A stretch of DNA of 64,000 bases from Plazaster borealis (Eukaryota; Echinodermata; Asteroidea; Forcipulatida; Labidiasteridae): the NCBI GenBank assembly GCA_021014325.1, contig CM037472.1, positions 10,850,001-10,914,000 of the forward strand. Reading direction: 5' to 3'. Position numbers and translations under genes: made by a program. The notes beneath the pieces were generated by a model. It saw only the letters and a list, made by a program, of their open reading frames with translations, searched no databases and was not told the origin of the DNA. Within the stretch, counting starts at the first letter, position 1. Each line of letters opens with the position of its first letter. Below, in pieces: positions 12,540 to 24,864 of this stretch.

Positions 12540-13090
12540 GGGCCCAATTTAATTAAGCTGCCTAAAGGGAGGGTAGACTTTTGGTATTAATCACTCCAAA
12601 AATTAATGACCATTAAAACTTACTTGGTAAAGAGCAATGGAGAGCTGTTGATATTATAAAACATTGCTAGAAACGACACCCTTTGATGAGAAAGAGGTAA
12701 GAGTTAATTTTTCACGCACAATTTGAATCATAAAGGCTTCAAGCATGAAGCCTTTCTCAGGCATCTGAAAGCACAACATTCTATGCAACAAGGGTGTTTT
12801 TTTCTTTCACTACTTTCTTGCAACTTCAACGACCAATTGAGCCCAAATTTTTAAAGGTTTGTTATTGTATGCATATGTTGGGATACACCAAGCCAAGTGA
12901 GGATACTGGTCTTTGACAATTACCAAAAGTATACCCTGCCTTTAAGCAGGAAATATTGCTTAACCAATTTCTGCTACGCAAAAAGGAGCAGGATACCAGT
13001 CATAAATGGTTCCGGGGTACATGTTACACGGTTGACCTGGTTACCTTATTCTTGCAAGCTTAATCATTTTGTGCTTTTGTGTTTTAACAG
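12540..13090. mobile_element. Palindromic MITE interrupted by a TTAA element
   Basis: The outer parts are GGGCCCAATTTAATTAAGCTGCC at 12540-12562 and GCAGGAAATATTGCTTAACC onward to about 13090. A 384-bp TTAA element sits between them. Confidence 0.75.
12562..12945. mobile_element. TTAA element B1 inserted in a palindromic MITE
   Basis: CTAAAGGGAGGGTAGACTTT ... AAAGTATACCCTGCCTTTAA. The flanks join as two parts of the 190-bp MITE (AGCTGCC...GCAGGAAATATTGCTTAACC), so the insertion lies in the TTAA of that element's end. Confidence 0.82.
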
Positions 13091-13236
13091 GTCAAATAAA
13101 TCAAACTCTAGGACCGCGCCTGTTTCTAATTATAAGGCACACAGATTTGTACAAAATAATTTCACACAAAGATGTCTGATCTTTGACTGAAGCAGTCCCT
13201 TTTTGTTATGTCAAAAATAAAAACACACTTTTTAAC

Positions 13237-13610
13237 TTAAAGGTATCGTACACGTTTGGTAATGACTCAAAACAAGTATTAGCATAAAAACTTACTTGGT
13301 AACAAGCAACGGGGAGCTGTTGATAGTATAAAACATTGTAGGAAACGACTCCCTCTGAAGTAACGTAGTTTTTGAGAAAGAGGTAATTTCTCACTAAAAT
13401 AATAAAAACTTCTTGCAAGAAGTTTTTATTCCTATCTGAAAGCACACAAATTTGTACAACAAGGGTGTTTTTTCTTTCATCATTTTTATGCAACTTTGAT
13501 GACCAATTGAGCCCAAATTTTCACAGGCTTGTTATTGTATGCATATGTTGAGATACACCAAGTGAGAATACTGGTCTTTGACAATTACCAAACGTGTTCA
13601 GTGCCTTTAA
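13237..13610. mobile_element. TTAA element, subfamily B1
   Basis: TTAAAGGTATCGTACACGTT ... AACGTGTTCAGTGCCTTTAA, with central hairpin AAAACTTCTTGCAAGAAGTT. It is nearly identical to the copy at 10934, which suggests recent amplification. Confidence 0.88.
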
Positions 13611-14026
13611 ATATGCTTAGTCACGACTTAAATTTAGAGCAATGACTCGTTGTTCCACATTCCAAAACCTATGTCAATGAAACACGGAAACACCCTTGTT
13701 TGTTAACAGTGATCACTGCGTTACGGTGCCTGTCGGCCTCGTTACCAACAGACGATCTAATGATGTTAATAAATTGCATTTAAATCGCCCAGCAAGAAGA
13801 CTATATAATGTGAGCCAGTCACTGTGTGTGTGTGTTGTGAACGCGATAGAGGAAATACGAGCTGGTGCTAAAAGATGGCAGCTACTAGATATAAATTGTG
13901 TACAATCATTATTCGGAAACTACTGCATTTGTGATCATCAAAAAATGTATAAGGGTTATGTGCATATAAAGATACACCAGTCACCAGACGCCAAATATAA
14001 ATGTTGGCTTATAGCTATGGAAACAG

Positions 14027-14418
14027 TGGCGTAACTAACGGGGTGGGAACACGTGCCCACTCCAACTGATGTCCGTGCCCCCCCCCCCCCGTGCCCCGTT
14101 TTAAATCTGGACTTTTGAGATAAAAACATTACCAGAATGAGATGTTACATTTTGTAAGACTTTATGTAATAATATCCATGTTTTTAAAACTATTTTTCTA
14201 TTTACACTTAGACGATGTTTTTGTTTTTACATCCACATTAGATTATCTTATAAACAAATAGTAAACGGCATAACAAGTAGGCCTACACTGAAAAGGAGCT
14301 TATGAAGGAAAAATGCCAACGGAAACTACAGTTTTATTTGGCCAGGAGTGCCCTTCCTAGAAAAAATGGTGCACCCCCTTGTGCCCCCTAAAATGTTACC
14401 CTATTTTCGGCTCTGTAT
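14027..14418. mobile_element. G-tract element ending in AGTGGCGTAAC (long copy)
   Basis: CAGTGGCGTAACTAACGGGG ... TTACCCTATTTTCGGCTCTG, with a run of 13 C near 14078-14092 and the internal block AACTGATGTCCGTGCC shared with 45.2 kb. Confidence 0.75.
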
Positions 14419-14419
14419 A

Positions 14420-16749
14420 GAAGTGTTAATTTGGGTAGTTCGAAAGTTTTTAGAAAGAACAATAGTTTAAGGCACCTTATGACGCTTTTTATTTCTTTAA
14501 TATTGTAACCCTCGTTCAGGAACAATTTTCACTTGTCTGGGACACTTCGTTCAGCATGTTCAGTTGTGTGAATACTTCACCCAAATGCCTTTGTTTACAA
14601 ATATTTATTTATTTATTTTAATTCTTTGGACAATACAATATTACGAGCAGAGGCCGACCAGGGAAAGGCAAAAGTAAAAAAAAACTGTCAACAAATAAGA
14701 TGTGCCCTCCCAGACCCTGGCGTTATGTTAAAAAGAACTAGCCTCCCAAGATGAAATGGAAAAAGAAAAAAAAATACAACAACAACTTCAAGAAGATGTA
14801 AAAGAATGTTTTCGATTGGTGCAAACAGTGCGTTTTCCTTATGACTGTTGTCTATGTAGATGCCCTTATGACGAGTAGTGAAATTTGACATTAAACTCGC
14901 AGGGTTTAAACTTCAAAATGGATATAAGTGTACTTTTGGTAGACCTATAGCAGTTCATCCGACCCCCCCCCCCCGCCCGCAGGATTTTTTTAACGAACTT
15001 GTTGTCCCCATACGGGAAATTAACATCATGGGCTGGAGGAGGATGATTCAAAAGAAGGCGCTATCAAAAGAAGTTTGTACCCAGTTCGCCGTATGGATGG
15101 GGGGACAAAAAGTTCGTAGGAAAACAAAATCTCGCCCCGCCCCCATCCATTCCACCCCGGGTCTCGGTGGTTCAGAGGTACGCAACAGACGCACAGACAT
15201 CGTCTCTCAGCCAGTCCTCACCTTCCGTCAAGTATTAAAAGTTGACGAGATACGCCAACATAACGGATACTGCCACCGCACATCAGAAGGGTTTCCACCT
15301 GGTCCTAATATTCAAACAACACTATGAGCGCAACATGATGGCCAACATACCGACGCCATTTTTGTTCCCTCAGTCGTTCAGCCGAAAAGGAATCCATTAA
15401 GGGTTTTGACGTGATATAGGAAGAGCCGCGGGAAGCATTTGTCTTTCAATAATGCACATGAATAAAGGGCATGTGGTGGGAATGACCCTCTACTGCGTGG
15501 CTTGATGCAAAGCCCAGTAACCACCTCGAACCCTGGCTTTGTGATCCAGTGGAATTTTTGCAACAGTTTGCTTTTGGGGGAAAGCCCTTCAAAATGCCGA
15601 AGAAAGCACACAAGTTTGCTAAGCCGAAGAATTTGATGCCAAGTAGAATAACTGAATCAGCCAGAGTACCATATCATTTTTTAGTTGCTTACCAATTTTG
15701 TTTAAACACACAATAAACGCTCAGACCTAATATGAAAACTTGGCCACGAGCCAGAATATGCTTTTCAACCTCGACCTTATTGGGTTTATTTAGCTGTACT
15801 TTCGATTAATAAGTTGTATATACGCTACCCACTCCATCCCCGCCCACCAACTCCACCCCAACCCTACACGCCCATACTCACCCTCACACCCCTCCCCGGG
15901 GGATTTGAAACATCCCAACCTCACACAAAGAAAATAATCTTGAACCAAAAACTGCTTCTTGAAACGCCGACCTTGTCATTTTAATGTTTCCGAACAAGAC
16001 GAACGTACTTTACAAATTCACCGCACAATGACATTAAAGGACAACATACCCTGAGGTTGATGAACCCGCGTCCGTTCATGCGATATCGCAGATCTATTTT
16101 GACAGCAGCGGAATATAGGAGGGGGAAAATAAACACACAACAAAAGCTAAATTATTTTCTCTCTGTTAGAGAACAGGTGACGTTTTTTCCAAACGAGTTA
16201 CCTCAACCTTGACTGGCCCTGTATTCGTCTGCTTTAACTCTTTCACTCTTTCAAAGACATGTGTTTTTAATACAGAAACCGGATCTAGATGACGAGAATA
16301 ATCGCCCACTTTGTTTTGGGAAATCTAGCGCCAATGCCCTAGAGTTTCTTTTCGTTTTAGATCCAAAGCGTTTTGACATTTCCAGAGCTCACATAACAGT
16401 GCCAGACCTGCTAACATTTGCATCTTGCAATCGGGGAGATTGTGTGCAACGATCAGAGAGAATTTGTACAACAATCTGGGATATCTAGAATTACATTCAA
16501 CATAATGGGGAAAAGGTTTCCACAATCAGGGAGATTTTCAAACTTGTTCATCAGAACATGGAAAAACAAATTTCAGGGAAATCTTCAGCAGAATCAGAGA
16601 GAGTTGGTAGCTCTGCATTTCATCGAAGCAGCGTTTAACGACTGGTGATTAGGGGAACAAAATGAATATATTTTCAATCTGCAAGCTCACTGATTGTAAA
16701 GTTCGCATATTAGTGTTGTGGTCATGATTGTAAAGTTCGCATATCGGTG
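14420..16749. other. Unassigned stretch without supported genes
   Basis: It contains a C run near 14966 and a weak ~50-bp repetition of AATCAGGGAGATTT-like blocks at 16428-16600. The open frame at 14878-15327 has low-complexity Pro/Arg content and no splice or start support. Confidence 0.5.
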
Positions 16750-17931
16750 TTGTGGTCAAGTAGTTTTCAGTCGAGTATCAAGTACGGCCGAGTACTAGGG
16801 TGGACAAGTAAGTACTAGGGTGGCTGAGTAAGTACTAGAGTACGGGTACTTGGGGCATCGAGTACAAGTGTCAGAGTACCGAGTATTCTGATATCCGAGT
16901 ACCGAGTTCAACAGCCGAGTACCAAGTACTTGGATTCAGGGTACGAGTACGAGTAATTTATACACAAAATACTGCGAAATAAGGTATACATTCTGAATAT
17001 TTTATGTAACTAATTTCTAGACGACAATGTGTGTTTGTTGTGATAACTATCTTTTAAACATGAATCCATCAAGGTCAACTTCAATTTTACTTTTTCCAGA
17101 GCTTTGTTCCTCTATTCCTTGCATTAACGCACGTATAGAAAAGCGGACAAGGAAAGTGGAATTTTGACAATGACTACTTAAAATCAGAGTCCGAGTACCT
17201 TTTCAGTTGAGTATCGAGTACATGAATTCGAGTACAGATGATTTTGCAGACGAGTATCGAGTATCGACTTCGAGGGGAGTAATTTGCTAGCCGAATACGA
17301 GTACGAGTACCATCAAAACGGTACTCGAGTAGCACTCGAGTACGAATACCGAGTATCGACTTCGAGGGGAGTACTTTGCTAGCCGAGTACGAGTACGGGT
17401 ACATCAAAACGGTACTCGAGTAGCACTCGAGTACGAGTACCGAGTATCGACTTCGAGGGGAGTACTTTGTTAGCCGAGTACGAGTACGGGTACCATCAAA
17501 ACGGTACTCGAGTAGCACTCGAGATACGAGTACCGAGTGTCGACTTCAAGGGGAGTAATTTGCTAGCCGAATACGAGTACGGGTACTATCAAAACGGTTC
17601 TCGAGTAGCACTCGAGATACGAGTACCGAGTATCGACTTCGAGGGGAGTAATTTGCTAGCCGAATACGAGTACGAGTACCATCAAAACGGTACTCGAGTA
17701 GCACTCGAGTACGAATACCGAGTACCGACTTCGAGGGGAGTACTTTGCTAGCCGAGTACGAGTACGGGTACCATCAAAACAGTACTCGAGTAGCACTCAA
17801 GTACGAGTACCAAGTGTCGACTTCGAGGGGAGTACTTTGCTAGCCGAGTACGAGTACGAGTACCATCAAAACGGTACTCGAGTAGCACTCGAGATACGAG
17901 TACCGAGTATATCGACTACTACAACACTGTT
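16750..17931. mobile_element. GAGTAC-rich fold-back element
   Basis: GGTGTTGTGGTCAAGTAG near 16756 is answered by CGACTACTACAACACTGT near 17912-17931, giving short inverted ends. The left arm (to ~16950) and right body are built of GAGTAC/GTACTC motifs. A related fragment lies at 9868-9975. There is no meaningful coding frame. Confidence 0.6.
17245..17912. repeat. 92-bp tandem array, seven units
   Basis: The landmark TCGACTTCGAGGGGAGTA, or variants, recurs at about 17265, 17357, 17448, 17541, 17633, 17726 and 17818, spaced 91-93 bp. Each unit holds the near-palindrome GGTACTCGAGTAGCACTCGA. Frames across it on both strands are repeat products. Confidence 0.88.
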
Positions 17932-17934
17932 GTA

Positions 17935-19370
17935 GTGGGTTGAAATTCATATTTTCTCCCAATGACACAATTCCTTTAAAGGTAAATTTATGCAATTTGT
18001 GTGGATATATATTTTTTATCTTAGGCCTAACCTGCACTTAAGGATGGAGTTGAACAGTCTAAGGAAGGTATAATATATAAACATTAATTTGATATTCAAA
18101 TTGTCGCCTTGTGGTTTAGGTTACATTACCGGAAATTTAAGTCAGTTCTATTTTTTTATCGAATAACTAGTTCTTCTCCCTTCATGCAGAAAATGGACTT
18201 GTTGAGATGATGTTTTCGCCAAAACATATTTCTATTATGTGTCGGCGAAGTAGGTTTCATGAGTTGAAAGTAAGACCGTTGGGACCTCGGGGAAAAACAC
18301 TCTTTGAACCAACAGATATGCGTGCAAAACAACACGAGATTTATATTGAGATAGTCAGTGTACATGACACGTGCGTGATCAGAACACACTCCCAGGTCGA
18401 AACCTCACTTCATCTTCCCATCCCACCACGGCTGGGTAATAAATCTAGACTACGCCTCGGGATCGTTTCCACCTTTTACCCACTCCTGCTCTATTAAATA
18501 ACATGTTCAACGCGTTTTTTCCACATGCATGGTCCCAAGGGAACGACCTCTGCAAAAGAAAAACGAGATGAAAAAATACTGTTAGCTAAACTCGTGGGCA
18601 ATGGAAGAGCTTTACACAAGACAGGGTGAACCAAAAACACTTAAAAAAAAACACACCAAATGCGTAACTTAATTTAAAAAATAACGAGAAAACTGAGACC
18701 ACAGGTTGTTCGTAGGGTTGGGGCTAATTGAAGACAAACTTCACGGTCAACGCAAACTACCAAAATGGTTATTTCCGGGAATTGTGCGTAGCAAGCATTA
18801 CATACATCACGCCCTTCACTGCTTGCGAACCTGTGACGTCAGATAGTAATTTACATTCGCGAGGTTAATTGCGAACTGACCTTCCAAAAGGACACGCTTG
18901 TGGATGAAACTGTAAAATGACAACAACAAAGAAGATAATAAAACGAGTCCAATTAAGGATCTACAACTACAAAGCAATAAACCATAATTCGAGAAAAAAT
19001 GTTTGAGATCATGTGAAATGACGTCAGTGTGAATGTAAAGAGGATCGTGACGTCGACTACGTAAGTTTCGCAGAAGAACAAAACGCATCAGCAAAATGTT
19101 AAAAAACATATGTTTTTTTGTCCCCTGTGCGCTTTCGTTTCGCAATTTGAAATCGCGAATTTAAAGTATGGCTGGTGGAAACAACAGTTCGAACGTAGCG
19201 CCGATGTTTTTTACATTACGGACCACTGCAATGTTACAATGTTGCAGTGTGGAGTCTATTAGTCTAGAAGAATTTGGGGGGGGTTTTCAGAGAACGTTGC
19301 AACCGGTGGTATTATTAAAAAACGAGCACATTTACAAGATGTCTAAATGTCCCTTGATATAGCAAAGAAG
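17935..19370. other. Unassigned stretch
   Basis: Several TGACGTCA-like half-palindromes occur (GTGACGTCAG at 18834, ATGACGTCAG at 19018, GTGACGTCGA at 19048). Otherwise I see no gene or paired repeat. Confidence 0.4.
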
Positions 19371-19374
19371 AACT

Positions 19375-20005
19375 TGCCCCAATTTTATAAGGCCTGTAAG
19401 CAAAACAACCTTGCTTAGCACATACAAATATTGCCTAGCAGAAATAGCTTACCAGCCCTAAGGGTGCACCCCACTAAATAGGGAGATAACAGAGCATCAT
19501 CTCCATTAATATTTTGTAGGCCCTCAAAATATTCGATATTAGACAGATTTGAGAGTCAAATTAAAAGGAGTATAGTGTGAAAATGTTGCCCAATTGTATT
19601 TTGGATGACATAGGCCCTGAAAAAATGGTCCTATTTGCCCAGGTGTAGGGACATTTTTTCAAGATTGATGCTCGGGCGTTTGAAAATTTACACAGGGGTA
19701 GGGGTGTTGTTGGAAGGAGAATAACTCGACAGGCCTTGGACTCCCCATATCAAATTGAGCAGAGGAAAAAAGTTCAAGAGTCAATGGATAGTTTTCCCTT
19801 TACTGTAAAAAGGTTGTGAGACTTCTAAGTATTTTTAAAAGTATTTTTGAATATTTAGCATTTTGCACTGTATGCTATGGGAGTTTATTGAGTGGGGTGG
19901 ACCCCTAAAACCATACAGTTCGCATTGTAACGAACGTTACCCGACTCATTTTTTGCTCAGTAAAGGTTGCTAAGCAGAATGTTCTGCCGTATAAAATTGG
20001 GCCCT
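19375..20005. mobile_element. Palindromic MITE interrupted by another element
   Basis: The left arm (CCCCAATTTTATAAGG...TAGCTTACCAGCC) and right arm (GGTTGCTAAGCAGAATGTTC...AAATTGGGCCC) surround a different insert at 19459-19908. Confidence 0.7.
19459..19908. mobile_element. TAAGGGTGCACCCCAC-ended element nested in a MITE
   Basis: The left end TAAGGGTGCACCCCACT is answered by AGTGGGGTGGACCCCTAA. It is about 450 bp with no coding capacity. The TAA at both borders suggests a short target duplication. Confidence 0.55.
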
Positions 20006-20378
20006 CATCGTGTAGCAGCCATCTCGGTTTGGTTGCATTCAAATGAATGCAACCAAACCGAGGCTGGTACACAAAAGTAGTTCCAGTTCCCTTTTTGTAC
20101 GAATGGTGCGCAAAATTAACCTCAGTTCCCTTGTTGTACAGTATTAAATGTTACCCCAGTGTATAACTTTAAAGATGGCGTCAATGTGGCGAAGCTCCGT
20201 TACATCAGGACATGCTGATGACATTGCATCGTGTCTATTCAACGCAGATGCTCTGCTATTCGTCTGCACGACGGGTCTATTCCAATCTAAATACGTTAAG
20301 TATTTGCGAGGGCATGCGGTATTTCCATGCAAGGCAATTAGAGGCAAAGATAAATAAACTCCCGTTTCTTAAATAATG

Positions 20379-20823
20379 TTAAAGGTAGGTTCATCGTTGG
20401 TTTTTGTCAACGTAATGCTGATTTATAGGGCAAACGTATAAAAAAAGATACAATAAAAGTCTCATGTGAAACTCTCAGCTAAATACAGCGTCTACTTGTT
20501 GAGCAAACAGCAAACAACTGTCATGGTATTTTCATCGTCGAATCCATCCACGTTGAGCGAGAGGTGACGGGTACCAGCCGCATCTATGACCGGGTCGCAG
20601 CATTCACATACGGACACCACGGAGATTTTAATAACCAAAAGTTTCCTAAAAGCGATCTTTGGAGACTCCAATTTTTCGACATCCTTTTTGTTTAAATTTC
20701 GAATCAACTTTAAGACGAAAACATTTCGCAGGATGCTAACCACCATTACCATCTTTAGGCTTTCGGTAAAAAAAATTCACCCTTTTTAACCGGGGTCATT
20801 ACCATAGTATGACCCTACCTTAA
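20379..20823. mobile_element. Possible diverged TTAA element
   Basis: TTAAAGGTAGGTTCATCGTT on the left and ATAGTATGACCCTACCTTAA on the right give short inverted ends with TTAA. The interior does not match the other subfamilies. Confidence 0.4.
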
Positions 20824-20829
20824 AGCAAT

Positions 20830-22170
20830 GGGTACATTGGTGACAATCAAATTGATCGCAACAAATGTATTAGCTCACGAGAAATATTCGGCCTGTCACA
20901 ACACAATCTTCACTAATGAAGCACACTGTTTGTTTTCTTAAATCAAAGAATAATAATTATAAAGCGAGGAAAATAACTGAAGATTTATTTATTTGTAGTA
21001 GTTCCTGCTGCTAAAGAATGACTTCGTTACCAAGTAAGTGGCATCTGCTTCCGCAGATCCATTGTAAAAAGCGACAACAGAGTGGTTTTCAATTAATCCC
21101 ATTTAAAGGCTGTATCGGAATTGGCGGCTACCAGCTACGGCTGGATCACCGCGTCATCATGCGTTGAAGTACAGAACGTCCTTATAGCAACACCCTTAAC
21201 AACAGTTGTAGCCATAGCTCTAGCCATAGCTCTAGCCATCTTGGTTTAAAAAAGGGGCACGTTGCCTTCAAATCTCTCAAGATCTGGCTATTTGGATATC
21301 CTTTTTTTTTTTTTTAGAGCTCTCCATGCACTAAAACACCTATACAGTGTGTTGTAATTAGTGACTAGTGATCACAAAAACATTTGCCTCTAATTACAAC
21401 CGGCGGAACATGCGGTCGCCATTTTGTGGAGTCAAAGATTTGGTTCTAGCGGATTGTGTTGTCATGAAAATACAGAAAAACCACACAATTTCAAGGAATA
21501 CTTATGTGAACCGTTATATTCTTCTTTAAAACATCTTTCCAGCCATATTTATTTCATAACACACGCTTTTTATAGCCCAAAGCGCCCAAATCCAAAGGCA
21601 TTGTGCCCCCGCAAAGCGTACTTCGAAAGTTCACCCCTTTGTAACGATTATTTCACTCAACTGTATCCGAATTATAGTAGAACACATTAACTATTGTCAG
21701 GTATGACTGATGGTGTAATTAACCGACAACAAGTATATCGACATACAAAAATCACATCATTCATGCTTTGTGTTATATTATATTATATATTATAACTGCA
21801 TGATGTAAAGGACATTGAACTCCCTTGGGGGACGGGATGCAAAATACACCCCTGGAACGCCAGGGTATAGTTTCCCGCCATATTGGGTCAAAGTGAATAA
21901 CGCTGCAATATATTCAAGTCGAGTACGGTCTTTTCCGTGTGTTCCTATCAAATACTTGACGGTTGCTGGGCGTTAGGAGGCCGGGAGGATACGCAAAGTG
22001 AATTCCTCGTAAAGCATTTTCCTGTACAATTAAAACCAAGTTGTGATTGCTTGATGGTCGCCATGTGGATTTACTACAATGTAGTATAGACGTTCCAAAT
22101 TCAATCAACACGAAGGGAGGAAGGCTACAATATTATTGTGGTACACATTTTGGTGCACATGTTTGTATAA
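20830..22170. other. Unassigned stretch
   Basis: Around 21110-21245 is a fragment (GGCGGCTACCAGCTACGGCT ... AGCCATAGCTCTAGCCATC) also seen reversed near 61920-61955, so probably an old repeat. Nothing else is supported. Confidence 0.45.
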
Positions 22171-22179
22171 GTGGTTTGT

Positions 22180-23345
22180 TCTTCCATTGTTTGGACTTAG
22201 TTTTTTAGCGACGTCCCCATTGGTTTGTACACAAAAGCAAAGCGAGGACTGTACTCGCTGTTTCATTTCCCCGGATCCCTTTTGTTAAAGTCCTCGGTTT
22301 GAATGCGTAGATACGCCCACACACCCAGCTATGTGTTGCAGTCACTTTTTGGACATTCCTTTGATCTGTACACTTCAAGTAAAATCATATTCTTCGACAC
22401 CGTAAACAACACTATGTGGACGTGTGTAAGTCCACATATTGTTTCAAGTCCATACATTATGTGGACCCCCTTTGTTCTCAGGTCCACTTCGTAGCGTTAA
22501 AACACGTACTCAAGTATACCTGCAAACGGGGACCTCCTACTGTCCCTCTTTTTTGTGTATACTTAAACTTTTTGGCAACAGCTCCTATTAGTTTTGTACA
22601 CACTTTTCAAAGTAGGACCTTTACCCAACCGGGGACCCTGTTGACCTCTTTTGTTATAGGTCCCCGATTTGAATGTGTATACCTACCCACACACAAACCC
22701 TGAGCATGTTTAATGGTCTCCAATTGTGGCCCCTTCCCTTTGTTCAACTCTTTGTCCTGACGAACGTGGACCCCATTGTTTTCCTTTGTGATAGCAATCG
22801 TGTACCTACTGTCCATTTTGTCATAAGTCCTCGGTTAGAATGTCACTACGTGCAAGTACACACACACAAGCACACCCATATTGTTGTGTAAGCACCTGCA
22901 ATCGGGGACCCCCGATTGTTCCTCTTTTGTTTATACTTAAACTTCGTGGCAACGGCTCCCATTGGTTTTGTACACGCTCTCCAACTGGGGACCTTTCTCA
23001 ACCGGGGACCCTATTGTCCTTTTCTGTTATAGGTCCCCGGTTTGGATCCTACCCACAAACACACACATGTTTGTGAATCCCGTAAATCGAGGACTTCTCT
23101 TTGTTCTCCCATTGTTTGGACTTAGTTTTTTTCAGCGACGTCCCCATTGGGTTTGTACACGAAAGCGAAGCGAGGAGGTCCCTTTTGTTAAAGTCCTCGG
23201 TTTCAATCGTGGACCCTCCTTTGTTCAACTTATTGTGATAGCAACCGTGGACCACAATGTTTTCCTTTGTGATAGCAACCGTGGACCTTTTATGCCTTTT
23301 GTTATAGGTCCACGGTTTGAACGTGTATACCTACCCACACCCTAA
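22180..23345. repeat. Cluster of GGTCCCCGG-type repeats
   Basis: Repeated modules include CAACCGGGGACCCTRTTG, GTTATAGGTCCCCGRTTTG, GTGTATACCTACCCACACAC, GGACTTAGTTTTTT with GCGACGTCCCCATTGG, and GTGATAGCAACCGTGGACC. They recur at irregular spacing, four to six times each. Open frames here are repeat products. Confidence 0.75.
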
Positions 23346-23420
23346 CCCCCCCCCCCCCCACACACACAAACACACATAAATAGTTAAAAACTAAATTACT
23401 GACTTGTCCCTTTTCTTCAG

Positions 23421-24275
23421 AATCCAGGTACTCAACTCCACTAGGCCATGTCACACGTAAGGCATTTCACAAGCCACAACCAGTTCCAGGCAATCTCGTA
23501 AGAAAAAAAGAAGGAAAAAAAACCCACTCACACTCTTCTCTCTGCGACTACAAAATACTAAATGCCTCTTGCAGAACTGAAGTGTTCATTTTGAATGCAG
23601 AGGACTTGGCTGCCTCAGAGTTGCCTGTAAAAATAGCCTCCTGTGACAAGGGCCCTAATATAGTCTCAGCTGCAATAGAAAAATATTTTGCAGTTTTCTC
23701 AGTTGTTCGCAAGGATTTCACTTTGCATCTGAAATGTACGGAGCTCTGGAAGTGCCATCCAACTTGTTGAGATCCTGAGATAGTTTACTGCATGAATATG
23801 ACATCATTAACATAAGATGGCGACATCCTGAGATGATTTGTCTCGGGATGAAAGTAGGATGCTGTCTTCCTTAGATAATTTATCTTGGGTTCTCGACATT
23901 TTCAGGATGAATTATCTCGGGAAGTCGACATCCTACGTTCAAGATGTTGACATCTTAAGATAAAATATATCGGGAAGACAACATCTTACTTTAAATTTAG
24001 GATGTCGTCATCGCGAGATAAATTATCACAAGATGTCGACAACCAACGTTCATGATGTCATCATCCTGCAGTAAATTATCTCGGTATCTCAACATGTCGG
24101 ATGGCACCTCTATGGCTCCGTAAAAATGTAAGAGCTGCGACCATTGATAAAGCCTTAGGTCCCGAGTGTTGTGTAAAAGCATTCATGCGCACTCACGCCC
24201 CCATGCTCGGTTTGCTCCAATTGCAAATGCAGCAAGGAGTGTTACAGGCTGTACCGGTACTTCAGCAGATCAGTG
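23421..24275 (+). pseudogene. Exon-like open frame split by a MITE (unidentified protein)
   Basis: After a strong acceptor (TGTCCCTTTTCTTCAG, ending 23420) an open frame runs to 23738. It includes YSTPLGHVTRKAFHKP, HSSLCDYKILNASCRTE and VKIASCDKGPNIVSAAIEKY. A TA-flanked MITE occupies 23739-24120. The frame resumes in the same phase (RAATIDKALGPECCVKAFMR, then LLQLQMQQGVLQAVPVLQQI) up to a donor-like G|GTAAAT at 24276. Without the element and one TA, about 157 codons form one uninterrupted frame with splice sites at both ends. The MITE introduces stops. I do not recognise the protein and found no partner exons. It could be a broken exon, an exon in which most of the element is spliced out, or old transposon coding sequence. 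Confidence 0.5.
23739..24120. mobile_element. TA-flanked MITE, CGGAGCTC ends (copy 2)
   Basis: It begins CGGAGCTCTGGAAGTGCCAT and ends with the imperfect complement (ATGGCACCTCTATGGCTCCG). It is flanked by TA on both sides (23737-23738 and 24121-24122), the signature of Tc1/mariner-type insertion. The interior repeats motifs like GATGTCGACATCCTGAGAT in both orientations. It sits inside the open frame at 23421-24275. Confidence 0.85.
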
Positions 24276-24640
24276 GTAAATATTCTTGACAATTCTTCAA
24301 GATACCCAACTTAAATTTGCTTAAATGCGCCACCAGCTAACGTCACTATGATGAGGCATGGATTTAATAAAAAGAAGTTGCTGAATAATATTTTGATGAC
24401 TTCGAAATTTCCGTCTACTATTGGCCTTATCTTGCCGAGGCCGATATTCTAAATGGATCACATGGTATTTGTTGAGATTTTTATTTTAACTCCAGACAAA
24501 ATTAATAGAACAATCCCATTTACTTTATTAAAAGCAAACAGAACCCAATTTACAAAGCAATTCTGCGTATAGAGACGACGAGCCACTGATACTAATGTCA
24601 TCGTCGTAATAAGGCTGGAGGTCAAACCATGCCAGACGTT

Positions 24641-24864
24641 CACTGCAAAAACTGTGGTGTTGAAATTGACACCATGGGTGTTTTCAAATAGATACCGAAC
24701 AGAGAATCAAAATTAACATCTTAGGGTGTTAAAATAGCACCATTGAAATTGTTTTTTTTTTGCAGAAATTTGTGTTATTTTAACACCCCATGGTGTAAAT
24801 GCTGTTGGTATCTATATGTTACAACACCCACCATGTGTCAATTAAACACCCCAGTTTTTGCAGT
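24641..24864. mobile_element. CACTGCAAAAACTG MITE (copy 3)
   Basis: A complete 224-bp copy with CACTGCAAAAACTG / CAGTTTTTGCAGT ends and the same internal inverted ACACC/GGTGT blocks as the copy at 1.8 kb. Confidence 0.85.

Noticed and set aside
14878..15327. 149-codon plus-strand frame
   Set aside because: Low-complexity Pro/Arg stretches around a C run, with no motif or splice signal.
22962..23345. 127-codon plus-strand frame
   Set aside because: It is made of GGTCCCCGG repeat modules.
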